Below are positions 1 through 8,801 of a stretch of DNA of 64,000 nucleotides, piece after piece. The translations under genes and the position numbers were made by a program. Position 1 is the stretch's first letter. Every line of letters begins with the position of its first letter. The notes under the pieces were generated by a model that saw only the letters and a list, made by a program, of their open reading frames with translations, did no database searches and was not told the DNA's origin. This stretch comes from Tumebacillus amylolyticus (lineage in GTDB: Bacteria; Bacillota; Bacilli; Tumebacillales; Tumebacillaceae): positions 186,001-250,000 of the forward strand of contig NZ_JAEQNB010000001.1 in assembly GCF_016722965.1 (NCBI RefSeq), written 5' to 3'.

Positions 1-597
1 ACAGATACGGCGGGAGCAGTCCCGAGTACCGGCCTCGTCAGCGACTTGGCGGTGCCCAAACGCTCGCAGATGGTCTTCCCGAACGGCGGCGAAGTGTGGT
101 GCTCTCCGACTTCGACGTCGATGGTGATGGCGTATTGGTCGAATCTGACGGGCAACGCGGCTTGGAACCAGACCGTGCCGACGGTTGTGAACGGGGTTTG
201 GGATTACACGTACAACGGCGGCGGCAACTGGCCGTTCAACACGAACTACGCGTCTTCGTTCGGACTGGTCGGGAAAGTGGCACGGATGAGTTCGCTGGCA
301 GAAATTGAGCAGTGGACGAATGCAGGCGTGCCTGTCATCGTCTCCATCGCTTATAAAAAAGGCCAGTTGGATAACTCCCCGATTCCGAGCTCGGCCGGGC
401 ATCTTTTGGTGGTTCGTGGGTTCGATGCAGCGGGGAATGTCCTGACGAACGACCCGGCCGCAGCGTCTGATGACAAAGTCGGCATCACGTACAATCGTCT
501 GCAATTTGAACAATGCTGGCTCGGCAATTCCAACGGCACCACCTACCTGATCTACCCGCAAGGCTGGGCAGTTCCGTCCACCAACGGGCACTGGTAA
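1..597 (+). CDS. C39-like cysteine peptidase domain protein (5' end outside window)
   Basis: The reading frame is open from base 1, so the gene starts upstream; an internal TTG at 46 has no ribosome site and is not the start. The visible 198 codons carry a peptidase C39-like papain fold: a catalytic Cys in GEVWCSPTS (residue 34 of the fragment), a His in AGHLLVVRGF (about 134) and an Asp in TNDPA (about 152). Such proteins in Firmicutes are usually secreted cell-surface peptidases; the missing N-terminus probably holds the signal peptide. A hairpin terminator follows directly. Family is fairly clear, substrate unknown. Confidence 0.75.
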   Translation, partial: TDTAGAVPSTGLVSDLAVPKRSQMVFPNGGEVWCSPTSTSMVMAYWSNLTGNAAWNQTVPTVVNGVWDYTYNGGGNWPFNTNYASSFGLVGKVARMSSLAEIEQWTNAGVPVIVSIAYKKGQLDNSPIPSSAGHLLVVRGFDAAGNVLTNDPAAASDDKVGITYNRLQFEQCWLGNSNGTTYLIYPQGWAVPSTNGHW

Positions 598-616
598 GAA
601 ATCGCATAAAAAAGAA

Positions 617-649
617 AACGGAGCCGCGATGCGCGGGTCCGTTTTTTTC
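617..649 (+). terminator. Intrinsic terminator after the C39 peptidase gene
   Basis: A 12-bp stem with one mismatch (AACGGAGCCGCG pairing with CGCGGGTCCGTT) and a 3-nt loop is followed by seven T. It lies inside the longest possible frame of the next gene, which argues for that gene's later GTG start. Confidence 0.85.
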
Positions 650-691
650 TGCGTGCTTATGGCTACACCGTATGGTAAAGAGGTGATCCGT

Positions 692-1570
692 GTGAGCGCA
701 GAGGAAGTTCAACCTGTGATGGGCGTGTTGACGGAGACGGAGATTCGGGAAGGGCTGACGAGCGGGGAGGTTGTGATCTGGCCGTTTGAGGAGGGAAAGT
801 TGACTCCGGCGGGATATGATTTGACACCCTCGGAGTTTGTTTATTCGCTGAACTCAAGGTTGCTGGTGCCGGTGGTTCATGAAGGGCGGGAGAAGTTTTG
901 TTGGGTGGAGGCGCAGGATACGGTATTGGTTTTGACTCGCGAGGCTGTGCGGATTCCTCGCTATATCGCCGGGACGCTGATGTCGAAGGCGAGTGTGACG
1001 GCGGTGGGGTTTGGGCATTTTTCGATGGCGTTGGATGCGGAGTGGCAAGGACCTCTGCTTTTGGCGTTGACGAATCCGACGGGGCGGCGGTTGAAGTTGC
1101 CTTTTGTGACGGTCGGTGAAGGTGGGGAGATTCGGGAGCATACGATTGCTGCTCTTCGGTTTGATTTGATTCGGTCGTTTATGGGGATGCCGGGGGTGGA
1201 GCGGGAGTCTCGGTTGCGAATCCCGGGGGTGGGGGAGAAGGGTGTTCTTGAGGAATGCTTGCAGGGGATTGCGGAGATCGATTTTTCGTCGGGGCAGGTG
1301 GAGTCGGGGAGGTTTGATGCAGAGGGGTTTAAGCGGAATTATGAGGAGGCGTTGAAGAGGATTCGGTTTTTTACGGAGCGGGGGCATAAGGTGTCCGGCG
1401 AGGTTTTGGGGAGGAGGCGGTGGATCGGGATTGGGAGGGAGGTTGGGTTTGGGGGGTGTTTGGTGGGGGTGGTTTGTTATATGGGGTATCAGGCGGTGGC
1501 GTTTGGGGACTTTACGTTTTTAGCGTTTGGGGGGTTGTTGTTGGGGGTATTGGCGTTTGGGAAGAGGTAG
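692..1570 (+). CDS. dCTP deaminase/dUTPase-like protein with C-terminal membrane segments
   Basis: The 292-residue product has a trimeric dUTPase/Dcd-like domain: PAGYDL (about 39-44) matches the Dcd NGATVDV strand, and GTLMSKASVTAVG (about 94-106) matches the RSSLAR region. Catalytic positions are changed: in E. coli Dcd the motif IVLEFYN carries Glu138, whereas here the aligned stretch is LLLALTN with Ala125, and the RSS motif is SKAS. The last about 45 residues form two hydrophobic helices. Enzyme activity is therefore doubtful; nucleotide sensing at the membrane is one inference. GTG at 692 is chosen because AGAGGTGATCC lies just upstream and earlier starts overlap a terminator. Confidence 0.7.
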   Translation: MSAEEVQPVMGVLTETEIREGLTSGEVVIWPFEEGKLTPAGYDLTPSEFVYSLNSRLLVPVVHEGREKFCWVEAQDTVLVLTREAVRIPRYIAGTLMSKASVTAVGFGHFSMALDAEWQGPLLLALTNPTGRRLKLPFVTVGEGGEIREHTIAALRFDLIRSFMGMPGVERESRLRIPGVGEKGVLEECLQGIAEIDFSSGQVESGRFDAEGFKRNYEEALKRIRFFTERGHKVSGEVLGRRRWIGIGREVGFGGCLVGVVCYMGYQAVAFGDFTFLAFGGLLLGVLAFGKR

Positions 1571-1581
1571 TGTGGGGGCTG

Positions 1582-1694
1582 GGTGGTGCCAACCTCCGGG
1601 CGGGCATGTTGTTCCTCCGCTCAAACAACCCCTTCGAGGACTCCAGGGGAAACTCGCTCCCCGAACAACACGCCCGCCCTCCGGTTGCATCGCC
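1582..1694. repeat. Long imperfect inverted repeat (REP/MITE-like palindrome)
   Basis: The arms 1590-1614 and 1663-1687 are about 25 nt each and pair with few mismatches (both contain the GGGCGGGC / TGTTGTTC pattern or its complement), with weaker outer pairing to about 1582 and 1694. The 48-nt centre has smaller GGGG/CCCC stems. It lies between two convergent genes and separately from the terminator at 1735. It looks like a dispersed palindromic element, though no second copy was noticed in this window. Confidence 0.6.
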
Positions 1695-1734
1695 ATGTGC
1701 CCGACGATGGGAAAAGCAAATCTTTTGAGTGAAA

Positions 1735-1760
1735 AAAAGCCCCGCTAGGCGGGGGCTTTT
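1735..1760. terminator. Bidirectional terminator between convergent genes
   Basis: AAAAGCCCCGC pairs with GCGGGGGCTTTT around a short loop, with A and T runs on both sides. It serves the dCTP-deaminase-like gene on the plus strand and the SDR gene, whose stop codon it overlaps, on the minus strand. Confidence 0.9.
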
Positions 1761-2535
1761 AGCGTTGAAAACCGCCTTCGGAGTGGATGATTTGGCCGGT
1801 GATCCAGGCGGCTTCGTCGGTGGCGAGGAAGGCGATCAGGCGCGCGGCGTCTTCGGGTTTGCCGATTCGGTTGAACGGGAATTGCGGGAGTAACGCTTTT
1901 TCGAGGTCGGGTGTCATCCAGCCCGTGTCGGTAGGACCGGGGTTGACGGCGTTGATGGTGATTCCCTTTTGGGCAAGCGGCGGCGCAAGCGTCGTCGTGA
2001 GCGTTTCGATCGTGCCCTTCGTTATCGCATACGCGATTTCGGTATACATGGGGCCGAGAGATTGGCCGGAGGTGAGGGAGATCACTCGCCCTCCCTCCGG
2101 GAGGTCGAATCGGCGAGCAAACTCTGCGGTAAGCAGAGTGGTCGCCCGCACGTTGATTTCGTAGTGGCGGTCGAGGATGTCCGCGTCGAGGGACTCGAGG
2201 CCGTCGTTGGTGGAGTAGCAGGCGTTGTTGATGAGAATTTGCGGTTTGCCCAGTTGGCTGGCGGCGTCTAGGACTTGTTTGTAGGCGGTGGGGTGGGCGA
2301 GATCGACTTCAAGTCGCTCGCAGGTGACGCCCATCGCTTGCAGTTCTTGTTGGAGTTGGATCGGTTCCAGTTCTCTGAGGTTGGCTGGGGAGAGCTCGTC
2401 ATATTGGCTCCAATAGACGATGAGGATATCGGCCCCAAGGGCCGCCAAGGCCCTTGCGGTCGCAGCGCCGATGCCGACTTGGCGGCTGGCTCCGGTGATG
2501 ATGGCGAGTCTGCCTTTGAGTTTTTGTTGGGTCAT
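1759..2535 (-). CDS. Short-chain dehydrogenase/reductase (SDR)
   Basis: The 258-residue protein is a classical SDR: nucleotide-binding GASRQVGIG (about 15-23), an NNA motif (INNACY), catalytic Ser in SLTSG, and YAITK providing the Tyr and Lys. It resembles FabG-type ketoacyl reductases in length and in the C-terminal NPGPTDTGWM and WITGQIIHSEGG segments. The ATG overlaps the stop of the upstream phosphoesterase gene by four bases (ATGA), so the two are probably translationally coupled. Substrate not identifiable. Confidence 0.9.
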   Translation of the reverse strand: MTQQKLKGRLAIITGASRQVGIGAATARALAALGADILIVYWSQYDELSPANLRELEPIQLQQELQAMGVTCERLEVDLAHPTAYKQVLDAASQLGKPQILINNACYSTNDGLESLDADILDRHYEINVRATTLLTAEFARRFDLPEGGRVISLTSGQSLGPMYTEIAYAITKGTIETLTTTLAPPLAQKGITINAVNPGPTDTGWMTPDLEKALLPQFPFNRIGKPEDAARLIAFLATDEAAWITGQIIHSEGGFQR

Positions 2536-3947
2536 GTTTGGACCTCCAGTGAAGTGTTTTTTTGGTGGCGAAGGTATTCGACGAAGGCGTCTTTGACGTA
2601 GTAGTAGTCGTCGACGTGTAGAATTTTTGCCCCTGCAAGGGACGGATAGAGAAGGGTCTCGACGTAGCCGAGGTGCTCGCCTCCGCCGACGGTGTACCAG
2701 CGGTCGAGGTCGAGCGGCTCACCGTTGACTTGGACGTTGGAAATCGTTCCGTCGAGTTCCGTCCAGGTGAGGCCGTCGAATTGGAGTTTGCCAATCGGCA
2801 ACCCCTTGGGGCGAATGCCGTTGCCGTATTTGGGATGTGCGTAGTAGTCGGGGTTGTTGCGTTCGTGGAGCAAGCCGAGCAATTGCTTGCCTTGGAATTC
2901 GAAATGGGCCACATTGACCAAACTCATCAGGTTTCGGTAGATGTCTCCCACTTGGATCGGACCCGCAGGGAATCCTTCGATGGCAACAGCCCCGAACATC
3001 ATGCCCAGTTCCGCTTGGTAAAAGGTCCTCATCGCCTTGGCGATTCGTTGGACGAGCTCAACGTGTTCGAGCGGGTTGTCGAGAACACAGAGGACTTCGG
3101 ACATTTTTTGTTGGACTTGGGTTTGAGCCGCTTGGTAGATGGCGTTCAATTCTTCGTCGGGGGTCATGTCTTCTTCGATGGGATGCAGGGTGCCGGTGGC
3201 ACGGGTGATTTTTTGACCCGTTGGTTGGGTCAAATCGAGTTCGAGGTGAAGTTCACCGAGAAAACGAGCGTGCGAGCCCGTTTGCACGACCCAGATGCCG
3301 GCGTGGTGTTGCGGCTCGTGGAGCGCATCGTGCGAATGTCCGCCGATGATCAGGTCGATGTCACCCGTTACGCTTTGGGCGAGCTCGATGTCTTGTGGCA
3401 ACCCGGCGTGCGACAGCACGACGATCAGATCGGCGCCTCGGGACCGCAGGTTCTCGGCGAGAGATTGGACGGTGGTGATCGTGTCCACGTTTTTGAGGGG
3501 CATCAGGTCTTCGTAGATGGTGCCGAATTGGTCGGTGATGCCGATCAGCCCGACTTGGATTCCTGATGCGTCCAGCAGAAGCGCATCCCTCATGCCGCCG
3601 ATCAGGGAACCGTCCGACTCGCGGACATTTGCCAACAGCCACGGGACACGGGTTGCGTGGCTCATTTCGCGGATTCGTTCCAGCGAGAACCGCAATCCTT
3701 CGTTGTTGCCAACCGCCGCCGCGTCATAGCCGAGCGCATCGTGGAGGTCGAGGTTGAGTTGGCCGTTCGTGAACAAACACTCCATGACCGCCATGTCGAG
3801 GTGGTCGCCGCCGTCCACGACGAGGACGGGTCGACCCTGCGCGCGCAGGTCGGCACGTTTTTGGCGAAGCAGGCTTGCCAGTTTGAGCTCTTGGGTGAAT
3901 GAGGAATGGATGTCGTTGGTGTGCAAAAAAGTCAGTTCTCGCTTCAA
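2532..3947 (-). CDS. Bifunctional metallophosphatase/5'-nucleotidase (YunD-like)
   Basis: The 471-residue protein has an N-terminal calcineurin-like phosphoesterase domain: LHTNDIHS at the start, VVDGGDH, AVGNNEG, VVLSHAG and GGHSHDA, then a 5'-nucleotidase C-terminal domain. The usual GNHE motif reads GNNE; as I recall this substitution also occurs in Bacillus YunD. No signal peptide is visible, so it is likely cytoplasmic. The start is TTG at 3947, preceded by GAGGGGG; longer frames run antisense into the kinase gene. It is the first gene of a two-gene operon with the SDR. Confidence 0.85.
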   Translation of the reverse strand: MKRELTFLHTNDIHSSFTQELKLASLLRQKRADLRAQGRPVLVVDGGDHLDMAVMECLFTNGQLNLDLHDALGYDAAAVGNNEGLRFSLERIREMSHATRVPWLLANVRESDGSLIGGMRDALLLDASGIQVGLIGITDQFGTIYEDLMPLKNVDTITTVQSLAENLRSRGADLIVVLSHAGLPQDIELAQSVTGDIDLIIGGHSHDALHEPQHHAGIWVVQTGSHARFLGELHLELDLTQPTGQKITRATGTLHPIEEDMTPDEELNAIYQAAQTQVQQKMSEVLCVLDNPLEHVELVQRIAKAMRTFYQAELGMMFGAVAIEGFPAGPIQVGDIYRNLMSLVNVAHFEFQGKQLLGLLHERNNPDYYAHPKYGNGIRPKGLPIGKLQFDGLTWTELDGTISNVQVNGEPLDLDRWYTVGGGEHLGYVETLLYPSLAGAKILHVDDYYYVKDAFVEYLRHQKNTSLEVQT

Positions 3948-4034
3948 TGGTGCTGCCCCCTCGAAATTCTGTTGTTGTGTAGTTCGACAGTTTTGAAAAA
4001 ATTTCCTGTCAGATAGAAAAAAGGAGGTCTCCTC

Positions 4035-5690
4035 ATGGATCAACAGAGTCGAATTGGCAGACTGGTGAAGTTGACAGAGCTGATCCACAAGAATCAGGAT
4101 GTCATGGCGCTGTTGGATCATGTGGCGACCGCGATTCAAGCGGAAATCGTGCGGGTCGATGTCGTCGGAATCTATTTGCCCCAGTCGAATGGCCGCTACT
4201 CCTGTGTCTGCGGGAAACCGGAAGTCGTCAACGGCGTTTCTCTGGTAACGCTCATCGTGGATCCGGAGAAGGACCAATTCGTCCGGGAAATCATCGAAAG
4301 CAAGAGGGGCATCTATGTGTCCAACGCTCTCGATGACCGGCGACTCGACCCGGATAAAGTCAAAAGGCTCGACATCGATTCGGTCCTCGGCCTGCCGATC
4401 GTCTACGAAGACGAGGTCTACGGGCTGATGTTCATGCAAAATGTCGGAGCCAAGCTTCACTTAACGGAGTCTGACATTCAACTGGTCGAAACGTTCGCCA
4501 ACATGGCCGCCGTCGCGTTGCACAACGCCAAGCTCATCTCCTCCCAGCAAGCGCTCTTGTTCGAAAAGGAACTCCTGCTCGACGCCACCCGCTCGCTGTC
4601 GTACTGCTCCTCCTTTGACGAAGTGGTCGAGACGAGCGTCCGCTTCTTGCGCGAAGCTCTCGGCATGGAGAAAATCGGTCTGCAATTGTACAACCCTTCA
4701 CAAAAAAAATTTCGGTCCCTCAAAACGTGTTGCCCGATTGAGGAGCTCCAACAATTGATTCTCGACGACGTCAAACATCCGGTGTTCCTCGGCGACCCCG
4801 GTGGGGAGCGCGGAACGCTCCTGCTGCCGTTGATTGCGACCGGAGATTTCTTGGGGGCTTTTGCGGTGTGCGAGTACGAGGAAGCCCAATTCACGTTGCA
4901 AGGCTCGACCCATCTCGCGCAATCGCTCGCCGATGTGACGGCAACGGCGCTGGCCAATCTCATGCGCATGGAGCAATTGGAGTCACAAGCAATCGCCGAA
5001 CGCCAACAATCCGAAGAGCTGCTGCAAAAAAAGGACAAACTCGCTCTCGTCGGTCAACTCGCCGCCGGAGTGGCACACGAAATCCGCAACCCCTTGGCGT
5101 CGATTACCGGATTCGTGCAGTTGATGCAGGAGGGAGTGATCAACTCCCGCTACTTGGAAATCATGAAGTCGGAGTTGGATCGCATTGAGCTGATCATCTC
5201 GGAATTCCTCGTGCTCGCCAAACCGCAAGCCGTGCGGTTCGCCCCCTGTGACTTGAGTCAGCTCTTGCAGAATGTCGTCGTGCTGATCGAATCGCAAGCG
5301 ACGCTGAACAACGTGCGGATCGTCACCGACCTCTCGCCCAATCTGCCGCGCATCCTCGGCAAGGAGAACCAACTGAAGCAGTTGTTCATCAACATTTTCA
5401 AAAACGCCATCGAAGCGATGACCCATGCACCGGACGCCGTCCTGCACATCGGCGTGCAACCGTCCGAACGGCAAGACGCCCTCTCCATCCACATCACCGA
5501 CAACGGCTGCGGCATCTCTCCCGACCGTCTCGCCAAACTGGGAGAGCCGTTCTACACCACAAAGGAAAAGGGCACAGGTCTCGGGATGATGGTTTCCTAC
5601 AAGATCGTCGCCGACCACCAAGGAAACATCGAAATCTTCAGTGAACAAGGTCAGGGAACTCGTGTCACCGTGACATTTCCCTGTCAGTAA
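4035..5690 (+). CDS. GAF-domain sensor histidine kinase (orphan, sporulation-kinase type)
   Basis: The 551-residue soluble kinase has a GAF domain at about 20-170, a second GAF-like region at about 180-320, a short coiled coil, a HisKA H-box (GVAHEIRNP, phospho-His near 348) and a HATPase domain with DNGCGIS and the PFYTTKEKGTGLG lid. That lid sequence is typical of the KinA-KinE phosphorelay kinases, and no response regulator gene is adjacent. There are no membrane segments, so it should sense a cytoplasmic signal. ATG follows AAAAAAGGAGG. Ligand unknown. Confidence 0.9.
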   Translation: MDQQSRIGRLVKLTELIHKNQDVMALLDHVATAIQAEIVRVDVVGIYLPQSNGRYSCVCGKPEVVNGVSLVTLIVDPEKDQFVREIIESKRGIYVSNALDDRRLDPDKVKRLDIDSVLGLPIVYEDEVYGLMFMQNVGAKLHLTESDIQLVETFANMAAVALHNAKLISSQQALLFEKELLLDATRSLSYCSSFDEVVETSVRFLREALGMEKIGLQLYNPSQKKFRSLKTCCPIEELQQLILDDVKHPVFLGDPGGERGTLLLPLIATGDFLGAFAVCEYEEAQFTLQGSTHLAQSLADVTATALANLMRMEQLESQAIAERQQSEELLQKKDKLALVGQLAAGVAHEIRNPLASITGFVQLMQEGVINSRYLEIMKSELDRIELIISEFLVLAKPQAVRFAPCDLSQLLQNVVVLIESQATLNNVRIVTDLSPNLPRILGKENQLKQLFINIFKNAIEAMTHAPDAVLHIGVQPSERQDALSIHITDNGCGISPDRLAKLGEPFYTTKEKGTGLGMMVSYKIVADHQGNIEIFSEQGQGTRVTVTFPCQ

Positions 5691-5784
5691 ACGAAACGCG
5701 ACCAAGTTCACTAAATAAGTAGGGATTTTTTACTAATTTCGTGATAAAATAAATGATATTCAAACTGTTGAGGAGGGTGTTCTC

Positions 5785-6264
5785 ATGAGCGGGAGAAAGT
5801 GGGTGCGACATCCCGGTCAGGTCGTGACCTACGGCGAACGAGACCGATCCCAACTCGGCCCGGATTCGGTGGTCACGATTACGCGCTCGGAGCGCTTGAG
5901 TCTGTTTCGGTTGTTGGTCGCGGCGGTGTTGAACGAGACGATCATGCGACAGATGGTCAAGCGGGACACGGTGATTTTTGCCGAAGTGGCGGCGAATGTC
6001 CAAGAGGGCTGGGCGCAGACGATGTCCGTCTGGAAAAACGGACGCGAGATGACGGAGTTTCGCAATTCCGGCGCGCACGGCAAGGCGTTGAAGTTTTTTC
6101 ACTGGGTCTTCTACGGGGGTCGTGTTCACTCGTATGTTCTGACGTACAAAGCCCTCGGGCAAATTCCGCACATCGAGGAGGCAGCCCAGATCGTCAAGCA
6201 GTACGGACGGTTTGCCGAGTCCGGTGAGATTGTGCGGACGGCCAAGAGCCCACATGCTTCCTGA
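5785..6264 (+). CDS. Dimeric alpha/beta-barrel-like protein of unknown function
   Basis: The 159-residue protein is preceded by GAGGAGGGTG and followed by a strong terminator. The stretch MSVWKNGREMTEFRNSGAH (about 75-95) resembles DUF3291/spheroidene-monooxygenase-like dimeric barrels, where a W-x-x-x-x-x-x-x-F-x-x-S-x-x-H pattern lies next to the active cleft. This assignment is from memory of the family pattern and remains tentative. It stands alone between the kinase and cydAB. Confidence 0.6.
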   Translation: MSGRKWVRHPGQVVTYGERDRSQLGPDSVVTITRSERLSLFRLLVAAVLNETIMRQMVKRDTVIFAEVAANVQEGWAQTMSVWKNGREMTEFRNSGAHGKALKFFHWVFYGGRVHSYVLTYKALGQIPHIEEAAQIVKQYGRFAESGEIVRTAKSPHAS

Positions 6265-6271
6265 AAAAAAG

Positions 6272-6310
6272 AGCAACGAGTACGCCGATGCGTGCCTCGT
6301 TGCTTTTTTT
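6272..6310 (+). terminator. Intrinsic terminator before cydA
   Basis: AGCAACGAG pairs with CTCGTTGCT, extended by an ACGC/GCGT inner stem, and is followed by seven T. Confidence 0.9.
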
Positions 6311-6369
6311 GTTTCAAATTCTGGATGGAAGGGGAAGGTAACAGGGAGAAAATGGAGGGGGTGTTGAGG

Positions 6370-7713
6370 ATGGATCAAGTGCTTTTGGCGCGGTCGTTGT
6401 TCGGCACGACGATGGCCTTTCATATTATCTTCGCGACGATCGGGGTCGGACTGCCGCTGATGATCTTGATCGTGGAAGTGTTGTACCAGTTAACGGGGGA
6501 CGGCGATTATGCGTTGATGGCGAAGCGCTGGACTCGCGGATTTGCGGTGTTGCTCGGCGTGGCGATTCCGTCCGGCACGATTGCGGGCGTGCAATTGTCG
6601 TTGCTGTGGCCGGAGTTTATGAAGGTGGTCGGCAAAGTCATTGCGTTGCCGTTTCAGATTGAGATCTTCGCTTTTTTGCTGGAAGCGTTGTTCATGTCGA
6701 TCTATGTGTACGCCGCCGACCGTCTGTCGCGGGGGATGCGGATTCTGAGCGTGGTGTTGGTGGCGTTCGGTGCGGTGATGTCCGCGATCTTGATCACCAA
6801 CGTGCATGCGTTTGAGGGAACGCCCACCGGGTTTAAGATCGTGAACGGGGAGCTGGTGGACATTCATCCGTGGGAAGCGTTTTTCAACCCGAGCTTTGCC
6901 GTTTCGGCGACGCATGTCACCGTGTCCGCGTACATGACGGGGGCGTTCGTGGTCGCTTCGATGGCCGCCTACAAAATGCTTCGTCGCGGGTTGCCGCAAA
7001 AAGAGTACGTGTTCCATCGCAAGGCGTTGCTCTGCGGCCTGATCGTCGGCGGGATTTTTTCCGCGTTGACGGGGTTGAACGGGCATGCGTCGGCGCAGCA
7101 CTTGTATCGCGAGCAGCCGGAGAAGTTGGCGGCGGCAGAGGGGCTTTTCGAGACGACGACGTATGCGCCGCTGACGATCGGCGGGTTCACCGATAAAAAA
7201 ACGCACGAGGTCAAGTACGGGATCGAGATTCCGTGGGCGTTGAGTTTCTTGGCAGACAATCGCTTTGACACGGAGGTCAAGGGCTTGAACGAGTGGCCGG
7301 AGGAGGATTGGCCGCCGCTGTTCATCCACACGTTATTCAACGCAATGGTCGGCGTGGGGATGTTGTTGTTGCTGATGTCGATCGTCGGGTTTGCGTGGCA
7401 TCGATTGCTCAAGCGGCAGACGTTTCCGCGCTGGATGATCTGGAGCTTTTTTGTCTCGGGGCCGTTGTCGATGCTTGGGATTGAGTTTGGGTGGATTTTT
7501 TCCTGCACGGGTCGTCAGCCTTGGATTCTGTATCGGGTGATGCGGACTTCGGAAGCTGCCACGCATACGGGGAATCTGGGGACGCTGTTCTTGCTGTTCA
7601 CGGGCGTCTATCTGATGCTGGCGGTCGTGGTCGTCGTGGTGCTGCGTGCCTACTTCAAACGCCATCCGCTCGGGGACGACTTGCTGACAGAGGAGGACGG
7701 GATGCATGTCTGA
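6370..7713 (+). CDS. cydA: Cytochrome bd quinol oxidase subunit I
   Basis: The 447-residue integral membrane protein begins MDQVLLARSLFGTTMAFH, which contains the haem b595 ligand His found at this place in all CydA proteins. GRQPWILYRVMRTSEA near the C-terminus is the family signature. The quinol-binding Q-loop is short, as usual in Firmicutes. ATG at 6370 is used because GGAGGGGG lies 8 nt upstream and the longer frame begins inside the terminator. The enzyme oxidises quinol and reduces oxygen at the membrane. It overlaps cydB by 8 nt. Confidence 0.95.
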   Translation: MDQVLLARSLFGTTMAFHIIFATIGVGLPLMILIVEVLYQLTGDGDYALMAKRWTRGFAVLLGVAIPSGTIAGVQLSLLWPEFMKVVGKVIALPFQIEIFAFLLEALFMSIYVYAADRLSRGMRILSVVLVAFGAVMSAILITNVHAFEGTPTGFKIVNGELVDIHPWEAFFNPSFAVSATHVTVSAYMTGAFVVASMAAYKMLRRGLPQKEYVFHRKALLCGLIVGGIFSALTGLNGHASAQHLYREQPEKLAAAEGLFETTTYAPLTIGGFTDKKTHEVKYGIEIPWALSFLADNRFDTEVKGLNEWPEEDWPPLFIHTLFNAMVGVGMLLLLMSIVGFAWHRLLKRQTFPRWMIWSFFVSGPLSMLGIEFGWIFSCTGRQPWILYRVMRTSEAATHTGNLGTLFLLFTGVYLMLAVVVVVVLRAYFKRHPLGDDLLTEEDGMHV

Positions 7714-8740
7714 TGAACTGATTGCCGTGAGTTTGCTCTGGCTGTTCGTCTTCATCTACGCGATGGCCGCTTCCATCGACTTCGGGGCGGGATTCTGGGC
7801 GCTGATGTATCTCTATAGGAAGGAAAACAACATGACGACGATTGCCAATCGCTATCTCTCGCCGTCGTGGGAAGTGACCAATGTGTTTATCGTCTTGGTC
7901 GTTGTCGGGATGGTCAGTTTCTTTCCCGGCGCGACGGGGACGCTTGGGACCGTTTTGCTTTTGCCGTTTTCGATTGGGCTGTTGCTGTTGACGGTACGAA
8001 GTGCGTTTTTGGTTTTCTCGCATGCTGCGGAGAAGAGGTATGCGCGGACGCTCAGCGTGATCTCGGGGGCGACGGGGATTTTTTTGCCGATGCTGTTGAT
8101 TTTGGTGTTGCCGATTACGTACGGCGATGTGATCGGAGTCAGCGGCGGGACGGAGCATTTGTTGTGGGGGGCGTTGCTGAGTTCTCCGAGCACGTATGCG
8201 TATCTGGCGTTTGCCGGGTTGTCCACGCTGTTTCTGTCTTCGTTGTTGCTGGCGGATTACTCGCATGTGTCGGAGGATTGGCGGGCGTACAAGGTGTACC
8301 GCAAAGACGCGATTTGGATGGCGCCGTTTGCGTTTCTGGCGGCGATTTCCGTGTTGGTGACGATGCGGGGAGACGCGCCGTGGATGTATGAGAATCTCTC
8401 GGCGCACAAGGGTTGGATTCTCGGGTCGGGTGTTTTGTATCTGCTGGGGTACCTGGCGCTGTTCGCACCGAAAAAAGCGGGCATGCCCGCCAATGGACGT
8501 CCACGGCTGGCGGTGGTGGCGACGATTTTCCAATACCTGCTGGCGGCGACGGGGTACGGCATGGCGCACTTGCCGTATATCGTGTATCCGACGGTGACGA
8601 TCGAGTCGGGGTTCACGGATGAGAGCACGTTTCATGCGTTGTTTGCTTCCTATCTCGTCGGATTCGCGATCTTGACGCCGGGGTTTTGGTTGTTTTGGCG
8701 GATGTTTATGCGGGACAAGAAGTATTTGCGACAGAAGTAG
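7706..8740 (+). CDS. cydB: Cytochrome bd oxidase subunit II
   Basis: The 344-residue hydrophobic protein with about eight or nine membrane spans follows cydA with an 8-nt overlap. SIDFGAGFWAL near the N-terminus is the CydB counterpart of the usual D-x-G-x-G segment. It pairs with CydA to form the bd oxidase. No cydC/cydD assembly transporter genes and no CydX-like peptide are visible next to it. A terminator follows. Confidence 0.9.
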   Translation: MSDELIAVSLLWLFVFIYAMAASIDFGAGFWALMYLYRKENNMTTIANRYLSPSWEVTNVFIVLVVVGMVSFFPGATGTLGTVLLLPFSIGLLLLTVRSAFLVFSHAAEKRYARTLSVISGATGIFLPMLLILVLPITYGDVIGVSGGTEHLLWGALLSSPSTYAYLAFAGLSTLFLSSLLLADYSHVSEDWRAYKVYRKDAIWMAPFAFLAAISVLVTMRGDAPWMYENLSAHKGWILGSGVLYLLGYLALFAPKKAGMPANGRPRLAVVATIFQYLLAATGYGMAHLPYIVYPTVTIESGFTDESTFHALFASYLVGFAILTPGFWLFWRMFMRDKKYLRQK

Positions 8741-8765
8741 AGAGTTATGGCAAAAGGGAAAAAGG

Positions 8766-8801
8766 GGCACCTCACGCGTCAGGGCGGGAGGTGCCTTTTT
8801 T
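8766..8801. terminator. Bidirectional terminator between cydB and the merR-type gene
   Basis: GGCACCTC pairs with GAGGTGCC, followed by six T on the plus strand; A-rich sequence on the other side lets it act on the converging minus-strand gene too. Confidence 0.85.

Noticed and set aside
3948-4460. Longer start for the metallophosphatase gene
   Set aside because: The extension is antisense to the GAF kinase, whereas TTG at 3947 has GAGGGGG and directly precedes the conserved LHTNDIHS motif.
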